This document shows positions 1 to 8,385 of a stretch of DNA of 64,000 nucleotides, in pieces (positions within the stretch are counted from its first letter, which is position 1; each line of letters starts with the position of its first letter). Position numbers and translations under genes: made by a program. The notes below the pieces were generated by a model. That model saw only the letters and a program-made list of their open reading frames with translations. It searched no databases and had not been told where the DNA came from. The stretch comes from Nocardiopsis metallicus (GTDB lineage: Bacteria; Actinomycetota; Actinomycetes; Streptosporangiales; Streptosporangiaceae). The stretch is from assembly GCF_014201115.1 (NCBI RefSeq), contig NZ_JACHDO010000001.1:2976001-3040000 (forward strand), written 5' to 3'.

Positions 1-1666
1 GCCAGTGGGGCGGAGACGCCGTAGTAGTCCGAGACCGGGAAAGCCGGTCACATGGCGAAGGGCGGCAGCGATTCCAAGGAGAACACAGGTGAATGCAAGA
101 TCCGAAGACGCACCGGTGAACACCGGAGCTTCGATCGTATGGCCGGATTCCGATACCGCCTACTTTCGGGTACGGAAGATGCAGACCAAACTCCATCAAT
201 GGGCGAAGGAGGATTCTTCACGCAGGTTCGATGACGTATTCAACCTGGTCTATGATCCGGCGTTCCTGGTCGATGCGTTCGAACGCACCGCCCGGAACAA
301 AGGTGCCAGGACAGCAGGAGTCGACGGGGTCACCGTGCACATGGTCCGATCCCGTATCGGAAGGGATGCGTTCCTCCAACAGGTGCGCGACCTGCTCAAA
401 AGCGGGGAATTCCGACCCAGTGAAGTACGTCGGGTGGCGATCCCCAAAGCGGGCGGGAAGCTGCGCAAGCTGGGGATCCCCACCGTGATCGACAGAGTGG
501 TTCAGGCATCACTGAAAGCGGTGCTGGAACCGGTCTTCGAGGCGGACTTCCTTCCCTGCTCCTATGGTTTTCGGCCCAACCGGCGCGCTCAGGACGCGAT
601 CGCCGAGATCCACAGCCTCGCCTCACCGGTGAAGAACCACCACTGGGTTCTGGAAGCCGACATCAAAGCGTGCTTCGACGAGATCGATCACACCTCTTTG
701 ATGGATAGGGTGAGAGGACGGGTCAAGGACAAGCGGACCAACGCGCTGGTGAAATCGTTCTTGAAATCCGGCGTGATGACACAGTCCGGGAATCGAGAGG
801 AGACCATCACCGGGACGCCGCAAGGCGGAATCCTGTCACCGTTGCTGGCCAACATCGCGTTGTCAGCACTGGACGAATACATCGCAGCGCAATGGGAAAC
901 CAGTGCATACCGTAGACGTGTTCGTCGCCAGAAGGGAATCGGTAACTGGAAACTGGTTCGTTACGCTGATGACTTCGTCATCATGGTGCAAGGGAGCCGT
1001 GACCGGGCCGAGGTCTTGAAAGAAGAGGTGAGCCAGGTACTGACCCCGTTAGGGCTGCGCTTGGCCGAGGAGAAAACCGGGGTTGTCCATATCGACCAGG
1101 GGTTCGATTTCCTCGGGTTTCATATTCGCCGCAGGGTGAAGAGAGGGACCCGACGTCGGTACGTCTACACCATCCCGTCTAAGAAATCCGTTCAGGCGAT
1201 CAAGGACGGGGTGCGGCGGGCAACGAACAGACCCACCCGGAACACGGCCACCGAACGCAAGATCGCGGAGGTGGACACGATGGTTCGGGGGTGGGCGAAC
1301 TACTTCCGTCATGGTGTGTCCAAGAAGATGTTCTCCACTGTGGATTCCTTTTCCTGGTGGAGGTTGTCTTCTTGGATCCGCCGCAAGCACTCCAATATTG
1401 GTCTGCGTGAGTTGAGGCGGCGGTTCACCGATCGTGGGTGGCGGCTCGCCTATCAGGGATCTGTTTTCCGTGGCGCATCCAACGTCACGGTGTCCCGGTA
1501 TCGGTTCAGGGGGTATTCGATTCCCACCCCGTGGACCACACGACCTGCAACCTGTTGAGGAACCGTGGAGAGCCCGTTGCGTTGAAAGGCGCACGGCGGG
1601 TTCGGAGGGCGGGCCGTGGAAACCTGTCGTGAGTGATCACGGTAAGGCGCCACGGTCCGACCCTAC
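1..1666 (+). mobile_element. Group II intron, copy 1 (5' end cut by window edge)
   Basis: The 3' part of a bacterial group II intron: the reverse transcriptase ORF lies in domain IV and is followed at about 1568-1625 by a domain V-like hairpin with the AGC catalytic triad region. The 3' end is set at position 1666 (...GACCCTAC) because the sequence is shared with the second copy up to there and diverges after the next TG. Against copy 2, about 526 bases of domains I-IV are missing to the left. The intron is in reverse orientation to the gene it enters at its 3' side, so splicing could not restore that gene. Confidence 0.9.
89..1558 (+). CDS. ltrA: Group II intron reverse transcriptase/maturase
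   Basis: Multifunctional intron-encoded protein that helps intron RNA splice and reverse-transcribes it at the target DNA. Reading from the upstream in-frame GTG at 5 (517 residues), it shows RT0-RT7 motifs: ADIKACFDEID at 218-228, TPQGG at 271-275, the catalytic YADD at 320-323 and FDFLGF at 368-372. A maturase (GIIM, domain X) follows at about 418-470. I see no HNH endonuclease domain, so mobility would need another source of a primer or nick. The GTG at 89 is preferred as start because AAGGAG lies 7-8 bases before it. An identical copy lies at 60683-62152. Confidence 0.93.
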   Translation: MNARSEDAPVNTGASIVWPDSDTAYFRVRKMQTKLHQWAKEDSSRRFDDVFNLVYDPAFLVDAFERTARNKGARTAGVDGVTVHMVRSRIGRDAFLQQVRDLLKSGEFRPSEVRRVAIPKAGGKLRKLGIPTVIDRVVQASLKAVLEPVFEADFLPCSYGFRPNRRAQDAIAEIHSLASPVKNHHWVLEADIKACFDEIDHTSLMDRVRGRVKDKRTNALVKSFLKSGVMTQSGNREETITGTPQGGILSPLLANIALSALDEYIAAQWETSAYRRRVRRQKGIGNWKLVRYADDFVIMVQGSRDRAEVLKEEVSQVLTPLGLRLAEEKTGVVHIDQGFDFLGFHIRRRVKRGTRRRYVYTIPSKKSVQAIKDGVRRATNRPTRNTATERKIAEVDTMVRGWANYFRHGVSKKMFSTVDSFSWWRLSSWIRRKHSNIGLRELRRRFTDRGWRLAYQGSVFRGASNVTVSRYRFRGYSIPTPWTTRPATC

Positions 1667-1961
1667 TGTCAGCATCCGCAGTTGCCTTGTTTCGTTTCCG
1701 AAGCCGGTCCAGCGCCACCCAGATCACCATGACCAGCAGGCTCACACCCACCGTGGCATCTGCGGTCTCCGCAGGCGGCCAGACCCCGGTCACCGTGCGG
1801 TACGCGGCCACCATCACCATGACCGCAGCGCAGACCCCGGCGAGCACCTCGATGATCGGGTTCTTGGCATGGACGAACCACACGCCGAATGCGATCCCCA
1901 CGATGGCCATGCCTACGACCACAGCTGATTCGGGAACCCCCGTCGACATGGGGTCAATCAT
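1506..1961 (-). CDS. Small membrane protein, C-terminus rewritten by intron insertion
   Basis: Start chosen at the ATG at 1961 (MIDPMSTG...) because AGAGG stands 4 bases before it. The element-encoded part (down to 1667) contains three hydrophobic helices: VVVGMAIVGIAFGVWFV, IIEVLAGVCAAVMVMVAAY and VGVSLLVMVIWVALDRL, followed by a basic LRKRNK stretch. At base 1666 the frame runs into the antisense strand of the group II intron and continues about 53 codons to a stop. The natural C-terminus was therefore lost or altered. Function unknown; probably an accessory membrane protein of the conjugative element. Confidence 0.5.
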   Translation of the reverse strand: MIDPMSTGVPESAVVVGMAIVGIAFGVWFVHAKNPIIEVLAGVCAAVMVMVAAYRTVTGVWPPAETADATVGVSLLVMVIWVALDRLRKRNKATADADSRVGPWRLTVITHDRFPRPALRTRRAPFNATGSPRFLNRLQVVWSTGWESNTP

Positions 1962-1974
1962 TGCGCCTCTGTAC

Positions 1975-2018
1975 GTTCCCATTTGAAATACCTATCACTC
2001 GCCCTTCCAAATGGGAAC
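1975..2018. promoter_or_regulatory. Inverted repeat upstream of the membrane gene
   Basis: Two perfect 11-base arms, GTTCCCATTTG (1975-1985) and CAAATGGGAAC (2008-2018), separated by 22 bases. They lie just upstream of the start at 1961. This could be an operator or a 5' leader hairpin; nothing in the sequence decides. Confidence 0.45.
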
Positions 2019-2034
2019 GGACTCAAGTACCTGA

Positions 2035-2238
2035 CCGAACCCGAACGGGCCCTGCCGCCCGACGGCGGTCGACAGAGGCGAGACGAGGACTGGCGAGGGC
2101 GCGAACCCTCCCGAGAGGGCAGCAGGATGGCTGTTCGACCGTATGCATGAAGGCCTCGCGGGTGACACGACCCACCCGTTGTGGAACGCGCTACTCGAGA
2201 CCATCGAAACGATGCCCGAGGGCGACCAGCTCCGATGA
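2035..2238 (+). pseudogene. Fragment of an accessory gene without a start
   Basis: An open frame with protein-like composition ends ...TIETMPEGDQLR and has no start codon after the in-frame stop at 2032. A neighbouring frame (about 2013-2060) reads LKYLTEPERALPPDGG, which looks like the matching N-terminal part, so the gene may have been shifted once. I do not recognise the family. Its stop overlaps the next small ORF by ATGA, which suggests the two were once a translationally coupled pair. Confidence 0.3.
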
Positions 2239-2390
2239 CAGCGCAGCAGGATCGCCAAATTGAGACGCATAGCCTTCCCCAGCTGGCCACCGGGCGAGGA
2301 CGATGGGCGGCTGAGGGCGGGAGCATGATACCGACGACTAATCTCGCCGCCGGTGCCAGCTTCGTCGCAGGAGCAGTGCTGTTCCGATGA
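2235..2390 (+). CDS. Small hypothetical protein (51 aa)
   Basis: The ATG overlaps the preceding stop (ATGA at 2235-2238), and its own stop overlaps the following ATG in the same way (2387-2390). This double coupling is the main reason to believe it. The product begins MTAQQDRQIE and ends GASFVAGAVLFR; no domain recognised. It may be a remnant. Confidence 0.35.
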   Translation: MTAQQDRQIETHSLPQLATGRGRWAAEGGSMIPTTNLAAGASFVAGAVLFR

Positions 2391-2669
2391 GGTGTTTCGT
2401 GCGTCTTTGGCACGCGGATCCATCCGGGATTTTCGGCACGGGCCGGGGTCACTACTGGCTGCGAGTTCAGCAACGGCACCGTGGTCCTGCACTGGCTTGG
2501 CGAGCACTCGTCCACGACGGCCCGGCAGTCCACTACCAGCGTCATCGCCGTCAACGGGCACCAAACCGCGCCGGACGCGGCGGCAGTGAAGAAGAGTCCC
2601 GGGCCCACCCCCTGGACTCTTCTTCACTTTCACCCATGTATTGATTCGTCTTTTAATCACTACTCTTAG
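2387..2669 (+). pseudogene. Small actinobacterial protein with a +1 frameshift
   Basis: The first frame gives MRCFVRLWHADPSGIFGTGR; the natural continuation, CEFSNGTVVLHWLGEHSSTT...IAVNGHQ, is in the next frame. Joined, they look like a short family common in actinomycetes, with a GTG(R/V)..G.EF..GTV.L.W core and a VNGHxG-type end (family recalled, not searched). The break falls at a run of four G at 2445-2448, where one extra G explains it. It could be a true loss, a sequencing slip or, less likely, programmed frameshifting. The second frame then runs past the usual end to a stop at 2669. Confidence 0.55.
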
Positions 2670-2670
2670 T

Positions 2671-2712
2671 CATCCATCAGATAGACTCGAACTGGTGAGC
2701 TAGTCATCTATT
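2671..2712. promoter_or_regulatory. AT-rich control region before the topoisomerase
   Basis: An AT-rich island in GC-rich DNA, holding GTCATCCATC (2670-2679) and TCATCTATT (2704-2712) just before the topoisomerase. The nonamer TCATCTATT recurs, inverted, at 5106-5114 before the transfer genes. A shared operator for an element-encoded regulator is the simplest reading. Confidence 0.4.
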
Positions 2713-2726
2713 CGACAGGAGGCAGC

Positions 2727-4952
2727 ATGACTGTCGGGATCTTGATGGAGAAGCCGTCTGCGGCGCGCAACGGGAGCAAGGCGTGGGGCGGGACGAAGGG
2801 CACTTTCGATGGCGAGCAGTACGTCATCGCCCACGCCAGGGGGCACCTCTACGAGTTCGCCGCCCCGGACAAGATGGTCGACCCGTCGCTGGCCGGCAAG
2901 TACAAGAACTGGGACCTGACCAACCTCCCTTGGGATCTCCGCGACTTTTCCTGGGCCAACGAACCGATCAAGGACACCGCCCAGGTCCGCAACAACGTCA
3001 AGCAGGCCCTGTCGGGCTGCGAGGAGATCGCCATCGCCACGGACTGGGACGAGTCGGGCGAGGGCGACGCCATCGCCATCAACGCGCTCGTCGAGCTAGG
3101 GCTGACCGACAAGAAGATCTCGCGGCTGCACTTCACCGACGAGTCGGAGAAGTCCCTGCAGCAGGCGTTCAAGGACCGCCGGCCGGTGCAGTCGGTGCAC
3201 GAGCACCCGGCGTTCAAGAAGGCCCGCTTCCGCTCAATGTTCGACTTCGCCTCGATGCAGTGGTCGCGGGCGGCGACGATCATGGCCCGCCAGTCCGGCC
3301 AGGACACGGTTCTGCGCCAGGGGCGGCTGAAGTCGGCGATGGTCAAGCTCGTCGGTGACCAGCTCAAGGCCTACAACGACTACGTGAAGCAGCCGTTCTT
3401 CCAGAACCGCTTCCGCGACGAGAACGCCGTTGTCTACACCAACCCGGACGAGCCGCGCTTCGACAGGGCCAACCAAGTGCCGCAGGAGTACACCGCATCG
3501 CCGGTGGTCAGGGACAGCGTGGAGATGAGACGGACGGCTCCCCCGAAGCTGCTCGACCTCGCGGCGCTGTCGTCGATGCTCGTGAACAAGGGTGTGAAGG
3601 CCCAGCTCACGCTCAAGACCTACCAGGCGATGTACGAGCAGCAGGTCGTGTCCTACCCGCGCACCGAGGACAAGACGATCACCCCGCAGCAGCACGCCGA
3701 GCTCGCGCCGTTGGCCGACCGGATCGCCGCGGTGGCGGGCGTGGATACCAAGCACCTAACCCACCGCGAGCCGAGGAAAACCCACGTCAAGCCGGTCGGC
3801 GCGCACGGCGCGAACCGCCCCGGCCCGAACGTGCCCTCCTCCCTCGATGACGTCGAGCAGCGTTTCGGGACCGCCGGCCGCATCATCTATCAGACGCTGG
3901 CGAAGAACTATCTGGCCATGCTTGCCGCTGACTACGAGTACGAACAGCACAAGGGCCACGTCGAGAAGTACCCCGACTTCAAAGGCCTCGCCAACGTGCC
4001 GAAGAAGATGGGCTGGAAGTTGGTCTTCGACCCCGACGCCGGGGACGAGGATACGGCCAGCGACGAGAACGAGTCCGCTCATGGCCTGGGCACCGGCGCC
4101 GAGCCGTACGTGCACGAGGGCGCGAACAAGCGCCCGGAGCACCCGAGCATGAAGTGGCTGATGAAGCAGCTTGAGAAGAGGGACGTCGGCACCGGCGCAA
4201 CGCGGACGAGCACCTACTCCGAGGTCACCAACGCCAAGGCGAAGAACCCGCTGCTCGTCGAGAAAGGCAAGAAGCTCACCCTGGCCTCGGCTGGCGAGAT
4301 GAGCTGGCTGCTGTTGCCTGGCACCCGCATCGGCGACCTGTCGCTGACCGAGCAGATCTACGCCGACATGCGCGCCGTCGCCGAGGGCAGCGCTGATCCC
4401 GACCAACTGCTGACCCGGGTCGCCGACTGGGTCCGCGAGGACATCGAGGTGATGACGAGGAACGCTGACGCCATGCGTGCGACGCTCGGCCTGGCCAAGA
4501 CCGAGGTGTCCGCCCGCGCCGAGGGCGTGTGGGCCGCCGCGCCCGATGGGGCGAAGAAGGTCTCGTTCAAGAAGGTCTGGGCCGGCCACGAGTTCACCGA
4601 TGACGAGATCGGCCGCCTGCTGGCCGGTGAGGAGATCGCCTTCGAGGCGACGTCCAAGGCTGGCAAGTCCTTCTCGGCCAAGGGCAGGCTCGGGGTCAGC
4701 GAGTTCAAGGGTCGACGCTACGTAGGCTTCCAGCTCGAGGTCCCCGACCGCCCCGAGGCTTGGTGCAAACGTTCGTTCTCCGAGGACGAGAAGCAGGCCT
4801 TGGAGGCCGGTGAGATCCTCGAGCTCGACGGCTTCGTCTCCAAGAACGGCAAGACCTTTCCCGCGAAGGTGAGCTGGGACGCGAAGGCCAAGCGGATCGT
4901 CCCCCACTTCGACGACAAGAAGTCCAAGCCGCGGGCGAAGGCGCGCGTCTGA
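2727..4952 (+). CDS. Type IA DNA topoisomerase (TopB/TraE-like) of the conjugative element
   Basis: Relaxes or decatenates DNA by passing a strand through a transient single-strand break; plasmid and ICE copies help process transferred DNA. The 741-residue protein has the N-terminal Toprim signs: the glutamate of MEKPSA at residue 8 and the acidic DWDESGEG at 106-113. The catalytic tyrosine is in VVSYPRTED (Tyr310, Arg312). The last 140 residues contain two diverged copies of the topoisomerase C-terminal repeat (GHEFTDDEIGRLLAGEEI... and CKRSFSEDEKQALEAGEI...), and no zinc ribbon. AGGAGG lies 5 bases upstream of the ATG. It starts the block of transfer-related genes. Confidence 0.9.
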   Translation: MTVGILMEKPSAARNGSKAWGGTKGTFDGEQYVIAHARGHLYEFAAPDKMVDPSLAGKYKNWDLTNLPWDLRDFSWANEPIKDTAQVRNNVKQALSGCEEIAIATDWDESGEGDAIAINALVELGLTDKKISRLHFTDESEKSLQQAFKDRRPVQSVHEHPAFKKARFRSMFDFASMQWSRAATIMARQSGQDTVLRQGRLKSAMVKLVGDQLKAYNDYVKQPFFQNRFRDENAVVYTNPDEPRFDRANQVPQEYTASPVVRDSVEMRRTAPPKLLDLAALSSMLVNKGVKAQLTLKTYQAMYEQQVVSYPRTEDKTITPQQHAELAPLADRIAAVAGVDTKHLTHREPRKTHVKPVGAHGANRPGPNVPSSLDDVEQRFGTAGRIIYQTLAKNYLAMLAADYEYEQHKGHVEKYPDFKGLANVPKKMGWKLVFDPDAGDEDTASDENESAHGLGTGAEPYVHEGANKRPEHPSMKWLMKQLEKRDVGTGATRTSTYSEVTNAKAKNPLLVEKGKKLTLASAGEMSWLLLPGTRIGDLSLTEQIYADMRAVAEGSADPDQLLTRVADWVREDIEVMTRNADAMRATLGLAKTEVSARAEGVWAAAPDGAKKVSFKKVWAGHEFTDDEIGRLLAGEEIAFEATSKAGKSFSAKGRLGVSEFKGRRYVGFQLEVPDRPEAWCKRSFSEDEKQALEAGEILELDGFVSKNGKTFPAKVSWDAKAKRIVPHFDDKKSKPRAKARV

Positions 4953-5074
4953 TCTAGTGACCGCTCGAGGCTGCTGGCCGCCCGGACGACTCGTCCAGGC
5001 GGCCAAACTCGTTTCAATGGTCCGCGAATAGCCATGAATCACCAATCAATACGATACGGTTACCCTATAGATCA

Positions 5075-5116
5075 TTCATCTATGAAGTCATTAGAATAAT
5101 CGAGTAATAGATGATG
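5075..5116. promoter_or_regulatory. Operator-like palindromes before the transfer operon
   Basis: TTCAT-CT-ATGAA (5075-5086) is a perfect palindrome around a 2-base centre. Twenty bases on, AATAGATGA (5106-5114) is the exact inverse of the TCATCTATT seen before the topoisomerase gene. The region 5035-5116 is strikingly AT-rich against its surroundings and probably holds the promoter of the next three genes. Confidence 0.45.
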
Positions 5117-5176
5117 GAGAGGTGAGCGGGCGGATGCGAACGATCACTGAGCCGACGGCGGGAGTGGGTGCGCGGC

Positions 5177-6073
5177 ATGCCTGAAGTCAAGAGTGCGTAC
5201 AAGGTCCCGGTCAGCCTGGCCAAGGGCTTGCCGGACCATGAGATCGGTCTCGGCGGCAACAGCTGGCAGATGCGGCCGATGCCGATCAAACAGATCGGCT
5301 TCTTCCTAGGCGGGAGTATCGTCGTCGCCTGGTGCGCGACCTCGACCTTCATCGCCGACTCCGGCGCGAAGTTCATCGCGCTCTTCGTCTTGTGGTCGGT
5401 TGTCTTCGTCCTCTACATGGGTCAGCTGACCAAGACCGAGGAGCTGCGGATCACAACCGTGCCGCCGCTGCTGGCCTACCTGCCGAAGTCGGCGCGCCGG
5501 GTCTTCACCAGGCGGGACTCGAACCCATCGGGCTTCTACTCGATTGTCGGCATCGAATCGATCGACAAGGACGGCCGGATCTACTACTCCGACGGTGGGC
5601 AGGGACAGGTCTACCTCGTCGTCGGGTCAGCGAGCTACCTGCTCTTCGACGAGGACCGTGTCGGGATCCTCAAGCGCAACGACGACTTCTGGAAGAAGGT
5701 CGAGACGACCTGCGAGCACGTCTTCATCACGACGAAGGAACCGCAGCGGATCTACCACCAGGTGGCGAATCTCGAGCGACGCAACCGGGCCTTGGAGGTC
5801 CGGGACCCCGATCTCATCGAGCTGCAGAACGAGCAGTACGACATCCTCACCCAGCACGTCGGTGGCAAGTTCGCATCAATTCACCAGTACCTGCTGCTCA
5901 AGGGCAAGAGCGAGGATGCGTTGCGTCGCGGGCACACGATCCTTCGGGCCGAGGTAGAGAACAGCGATCTGATGATCAAGGAGGCCACGATGCTCGATCG
6001 CGAAGAGACCCAGCCGATGCTGCGGGTCTTCTACTCCGGCATCGATGATCAGCTCAACCCCACCGTGACCTGA
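5177..6073 (+). CDS. Conjugal transfer membrane protein, PrgI/VirB3-like with extended C-terminal domain
   Basis: Two membrane helices near the N-terminus (IGFFLGGSIVVAWCATSTF and FIALFVLWSVVFVLYMGQL) follow a short cytoplasmic start, as in PrgI/VirB3-type type IV secretion subunits. A soluble domain of about 210 residues follows. Its QVYLVVGSASYLLFDEDRV and helical QRIYHQVANLERRNRAL parts recall the N-terminal region of VirB4 proteins, but this is a weak impression. The start is uncertain: ATG at 5177 or GTG at 5168, both behind GGGAG. It lies 51 bases before the VirB4-like gene, and VirB3-VirB4 adjacency supports the role. Confidence 0.55.
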   Translation: MPEVKSAYKVPVSLAKGLPDHEIGLGGNSWQMRPMPIKQIGFFLGGSIVVAWCATSTFIADSGAKFIALFVLWSVVFVLYMGQLTKTEELRITTVPPLLAYLPKSARRVFTRRDSNPSGFYSIVGIESIDKDGRIYYSDGGQGQVYLVVGSASYLLFDEDRVGILKRNDDFWKKVETTCEHVFITTKEPQRIYHQVANLERRNRALEVRDPDLIELQNEQYDILTQHVGGKFASIHQYLLLKGKSEDALRRGHTILRAEVENSDLMIKEATMLDREETQPMLRVFYSGIDDQLNPTVT

Positions 6074-6124
6074 GCGAGCTTCCTCCTCCCCAACGAGACG
6101 ACGAAGTAAGGATGCGGACGAACC

Positions 6125-8371
6125 ATGGCGCTGATGATGAAGAACAGGAAGCACCTGGGTATCCCGAACGGTACCAAGCCCGAGACCGAGCAGAGCGGAC
6201 CGGTTGAGGGGCCCGAGCCCCAGATGACGACCGCCACTCGGCGCGGCTTGCTCGGCTGGTGGGCCCGACGGCAGGAAGAGCGGCAACTGGCCGGATCCTA
6301 CTTTTTTTACCCGCACCTCATGGCGCTCAAGCCCAAGGAGCGCCTCTTCTTCCGCTCGGACTACTTCGAGGTCGACTCCTCGGTCGCCTGCGTCCTCGGC
6401 TACTTCCACGACGACGCCTCGCACGACGCCTTCGCCCCGTTCTGGGGCATCGACAGGATCCCGTCGGGGCTCGACGAGCGGGTCACGGCGGTCGTGCTCG
6501 AGCAGGTCGTGCGTAAGGACGACAAGTGGGTCGACCAGTACACCAAGCAGTCGGAGAAGCTCGACTCTCTCGAGACCAGCGAGCAGGAAGCCTCGGGCAC
6601 GACCTCGTCAAAACGCAAGGCCGCCAAGGCCTCGGCCGACCGCGAGGCGATCATCGGCGAGCTCCAGGACGGAGCGGCCTACCTGCACGTGCACAACCGC
6701 CTCTTCCTCAAGGCACCGGACCTGGAGACCCTCGAGGACACCATTGAGCGCATCACGCGCCTCTACATCGACCGCTTCGGCACGCTCAAAGCCGCGGCCT
6801 ACGTCGGCGAGCAGCGCCAGGAGCTATCGAGCCTGTTCAAGAACAACGACAAGAAGCGCGGCAAGGGCTTCCACTACACCTCGACCGAGTTCGCTGGCTC
6901 CTACTCGCTGGTGACCAACGGGCTCAACGACAAGGACGGCGAATACGTCGGGTTCATGGTCGGTGACGTCAATTCCTCGGCCGTGCTCATGGGTGTCAAC
7001 AACTACGCCCACCACGTCGTCATCGCCGACCCCACGCTGTCGGAGTACCTCGACCGCGAGCGGGTGTCGAACATGTGGTGCTCGAAGCTGTCTCAGTCGA
7101 CGATGCTCGACAACGGCCGCGTCGTCCACCTCGTCCTCGACGGGGCCAAGATGGACAAGCTCGGGCCGACGTTCGAGCGTCTGACCGCCCGCGTCGACCT
7201 CAACTCCGGCGACGTGAACATGTTCGAGATGTTCGGCGAGGAGAAGGACGAGCTGGCGATCTTCTCCACGCACATGGAGAAGCTCAAGCTCATGTTCGAG
7301 CAGCTCTACGAGTCCTCGGATGGGGCAGTGACCTCGATCATCCGGGGCAATCTCGAGCGAATCGCCACGGACTTCTACATCGACCAGGGCATGTGGCGCG
7401 AGAACGCCCAGCACATGCGCAAGAAGCTACGTGTGGTCGGCATTAACCACGCGCATGTGCCGAAGCTGCAGCTGTTCGTGTCTTACCTCGACATGGCGCA
7501 CAAGCGTTTGCTGGCCTCGGACAAGAGCGACCCCGACCAGCTCCGGGCGCTCAACCTGCTCCAGACCATCGGCCAGACGATGCTCTCGACCAACGGCGAC
7601 CTGTTCAACAACACCACGGCTGCCGCGATTGACGGGATCCGCGACGCCCGCCGGGTGCTCTATGACTTCTCGCGGCTGATGACGCGCGGGCGCGGCGTGG
7701 CCATGGCCCAGTTGGTCAACATCGTCGGCTTCGCCGTGGCTGAGCTCGGCGTGGGCGACACCGTGATCATCCATGGAGCCGACCTCATTGACGACCGGGT
7801 GAAGACGTACATCACCGAGCAGTTCGAGCACCTCTTCGACCGGGGAGGGCGCGTCGTCTACAGCTACAACGACGTCGACAAGATGCTCTCGGACTCGAAG
7901 TTCAACAAGTTCGACGCCGCCGACTACACCGTGCTCGGGCCGATGCGCGACTCAACGGTGCTCGAGTATCAGAAGCAGCTGGCCCAGCAGATCCCCCGCG
8001 ACCTCGCCAACCTCATCACGACTCGCGGCGAGAGCTTGTCGTACCTGCGCCGCGGCGTGACCAACGTCGTCTTCCACCTCGACCTGGCCCTGGGGATCAA
8101 CCCCTACCGGGAGGCCCAGCGGCGCAAGGTCCGCCTCGAGGCGGCCCGGGCCGAGGAGGCCGAGCGGATGGCCCAGATCCTCGACGACGAACCTACTCCG
8201 GGCGCGAATCTCACATCATTGGGCAACAAGAAAAATGATGATTTGGACGATGACTCGAATGACGGACCGGCTGAGGATCGAAAGGTGAAGCCGGCCGCGG
8301 GGCTCGCCAAGAAGGCCCCGCGCCGTGGCACGACGAAGAGGGGCAAGCGAACGAAGCTGGCCAAGAAATGA
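6125..8371 (+). CDS. VirB4-like conjugation protein lacking the Walker A motif
   Basis: VirB4/TraC ATPases power type IV secretion. The 748-residue protein has a VirB4-like N-terminal domain (residues 70-240, starting FFRSDYFEVDSSVACVLGYF). It has the usual lead into the ATPase (GSYSLV...DGEYVGFMVGDV, 258-282) and VVIADPTLSEYL at 298-309 where GxTGSGKS should stand. The Walker B position (VIIHGADLI, about 547-555) also lacks the expected acidic pair. The fold is probably kept, but ATP hydrolysis looks lost. The C-terminus is a lysine-rich tail. The stop overlaps the ATGA of the next frame. The partner ATPase, if any, is outside the window. Confidence 0.65.
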   Translation: MALMMKNRKHLGIPNGTKPETEQSGPVEGPEPQMTTATRRGLLGWWARRQEERQLAGSYFFYPHLMALKPKERLFFRSDYFEVDSSVACVLGYFHDDASHDAFAPFWGIDRIPSGLDERVTAVVLEQVVRKDDKWVDQYTKQSEKLDSLETSEQEASGTTSSKRKAAKASADREAIIGELQDGAAYLHVHNRLFLKAPDLETLEDTIERITRLYIDRFGTLKAAAYVGEQRQELSSLFKNNDKKRGKGFHYTSTEFAGSYSLVTNGLNDKDGEYVGFMVGDVNSSAVLMGVNNYAHHVVIADPTLSEYLDRERVSNMWCSKLSQSTMLDNGRVVHLVLDGAKMDKLGPTFERLTARVDLNSGDVNMFEMFGEEKDELAIFSTHMEKLKLMFEQLYESSDGAVTSIIRGNLERIATDFYIDQGMWRENAQHMRKKLRVVGINHAHVPKLQLFVSYLDMAHKRLLASDKSDPDQLRALNLLQTIGQTMLSTNGDLFNNTTAAAIDGIRDARRVLYDFSRLMTRGRGVAMAQLVNIVGFAVAELGVGDTVIIHGADLIDDRVKTYITEQFEHLFDRGGRVVYSYNDVDKMLSDSKFNKFDAADYTVLGPMRDSTVLEYQKQLAQQIPRDLANLITTRGESLSYLRRGVTNVVFHLDLALGINPYREAQRRKVRLEAARAEEAERMAQILDDEPTPGANLTSLGNKKNDDLDDDSNDGPAEDRKVKPAAGLAKKAPRRGTTKRGKRTKLAKK

Positions 8372-8385
8372 ACCGAGGGGACGCG

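Noticed and set aside
1958..2608. 216-codon minus-strand frame over the small ORFs
   Set aside because: Arg/Ser/Pro-rich, no motifs; the plus strand has recognisable, coupled small genes.
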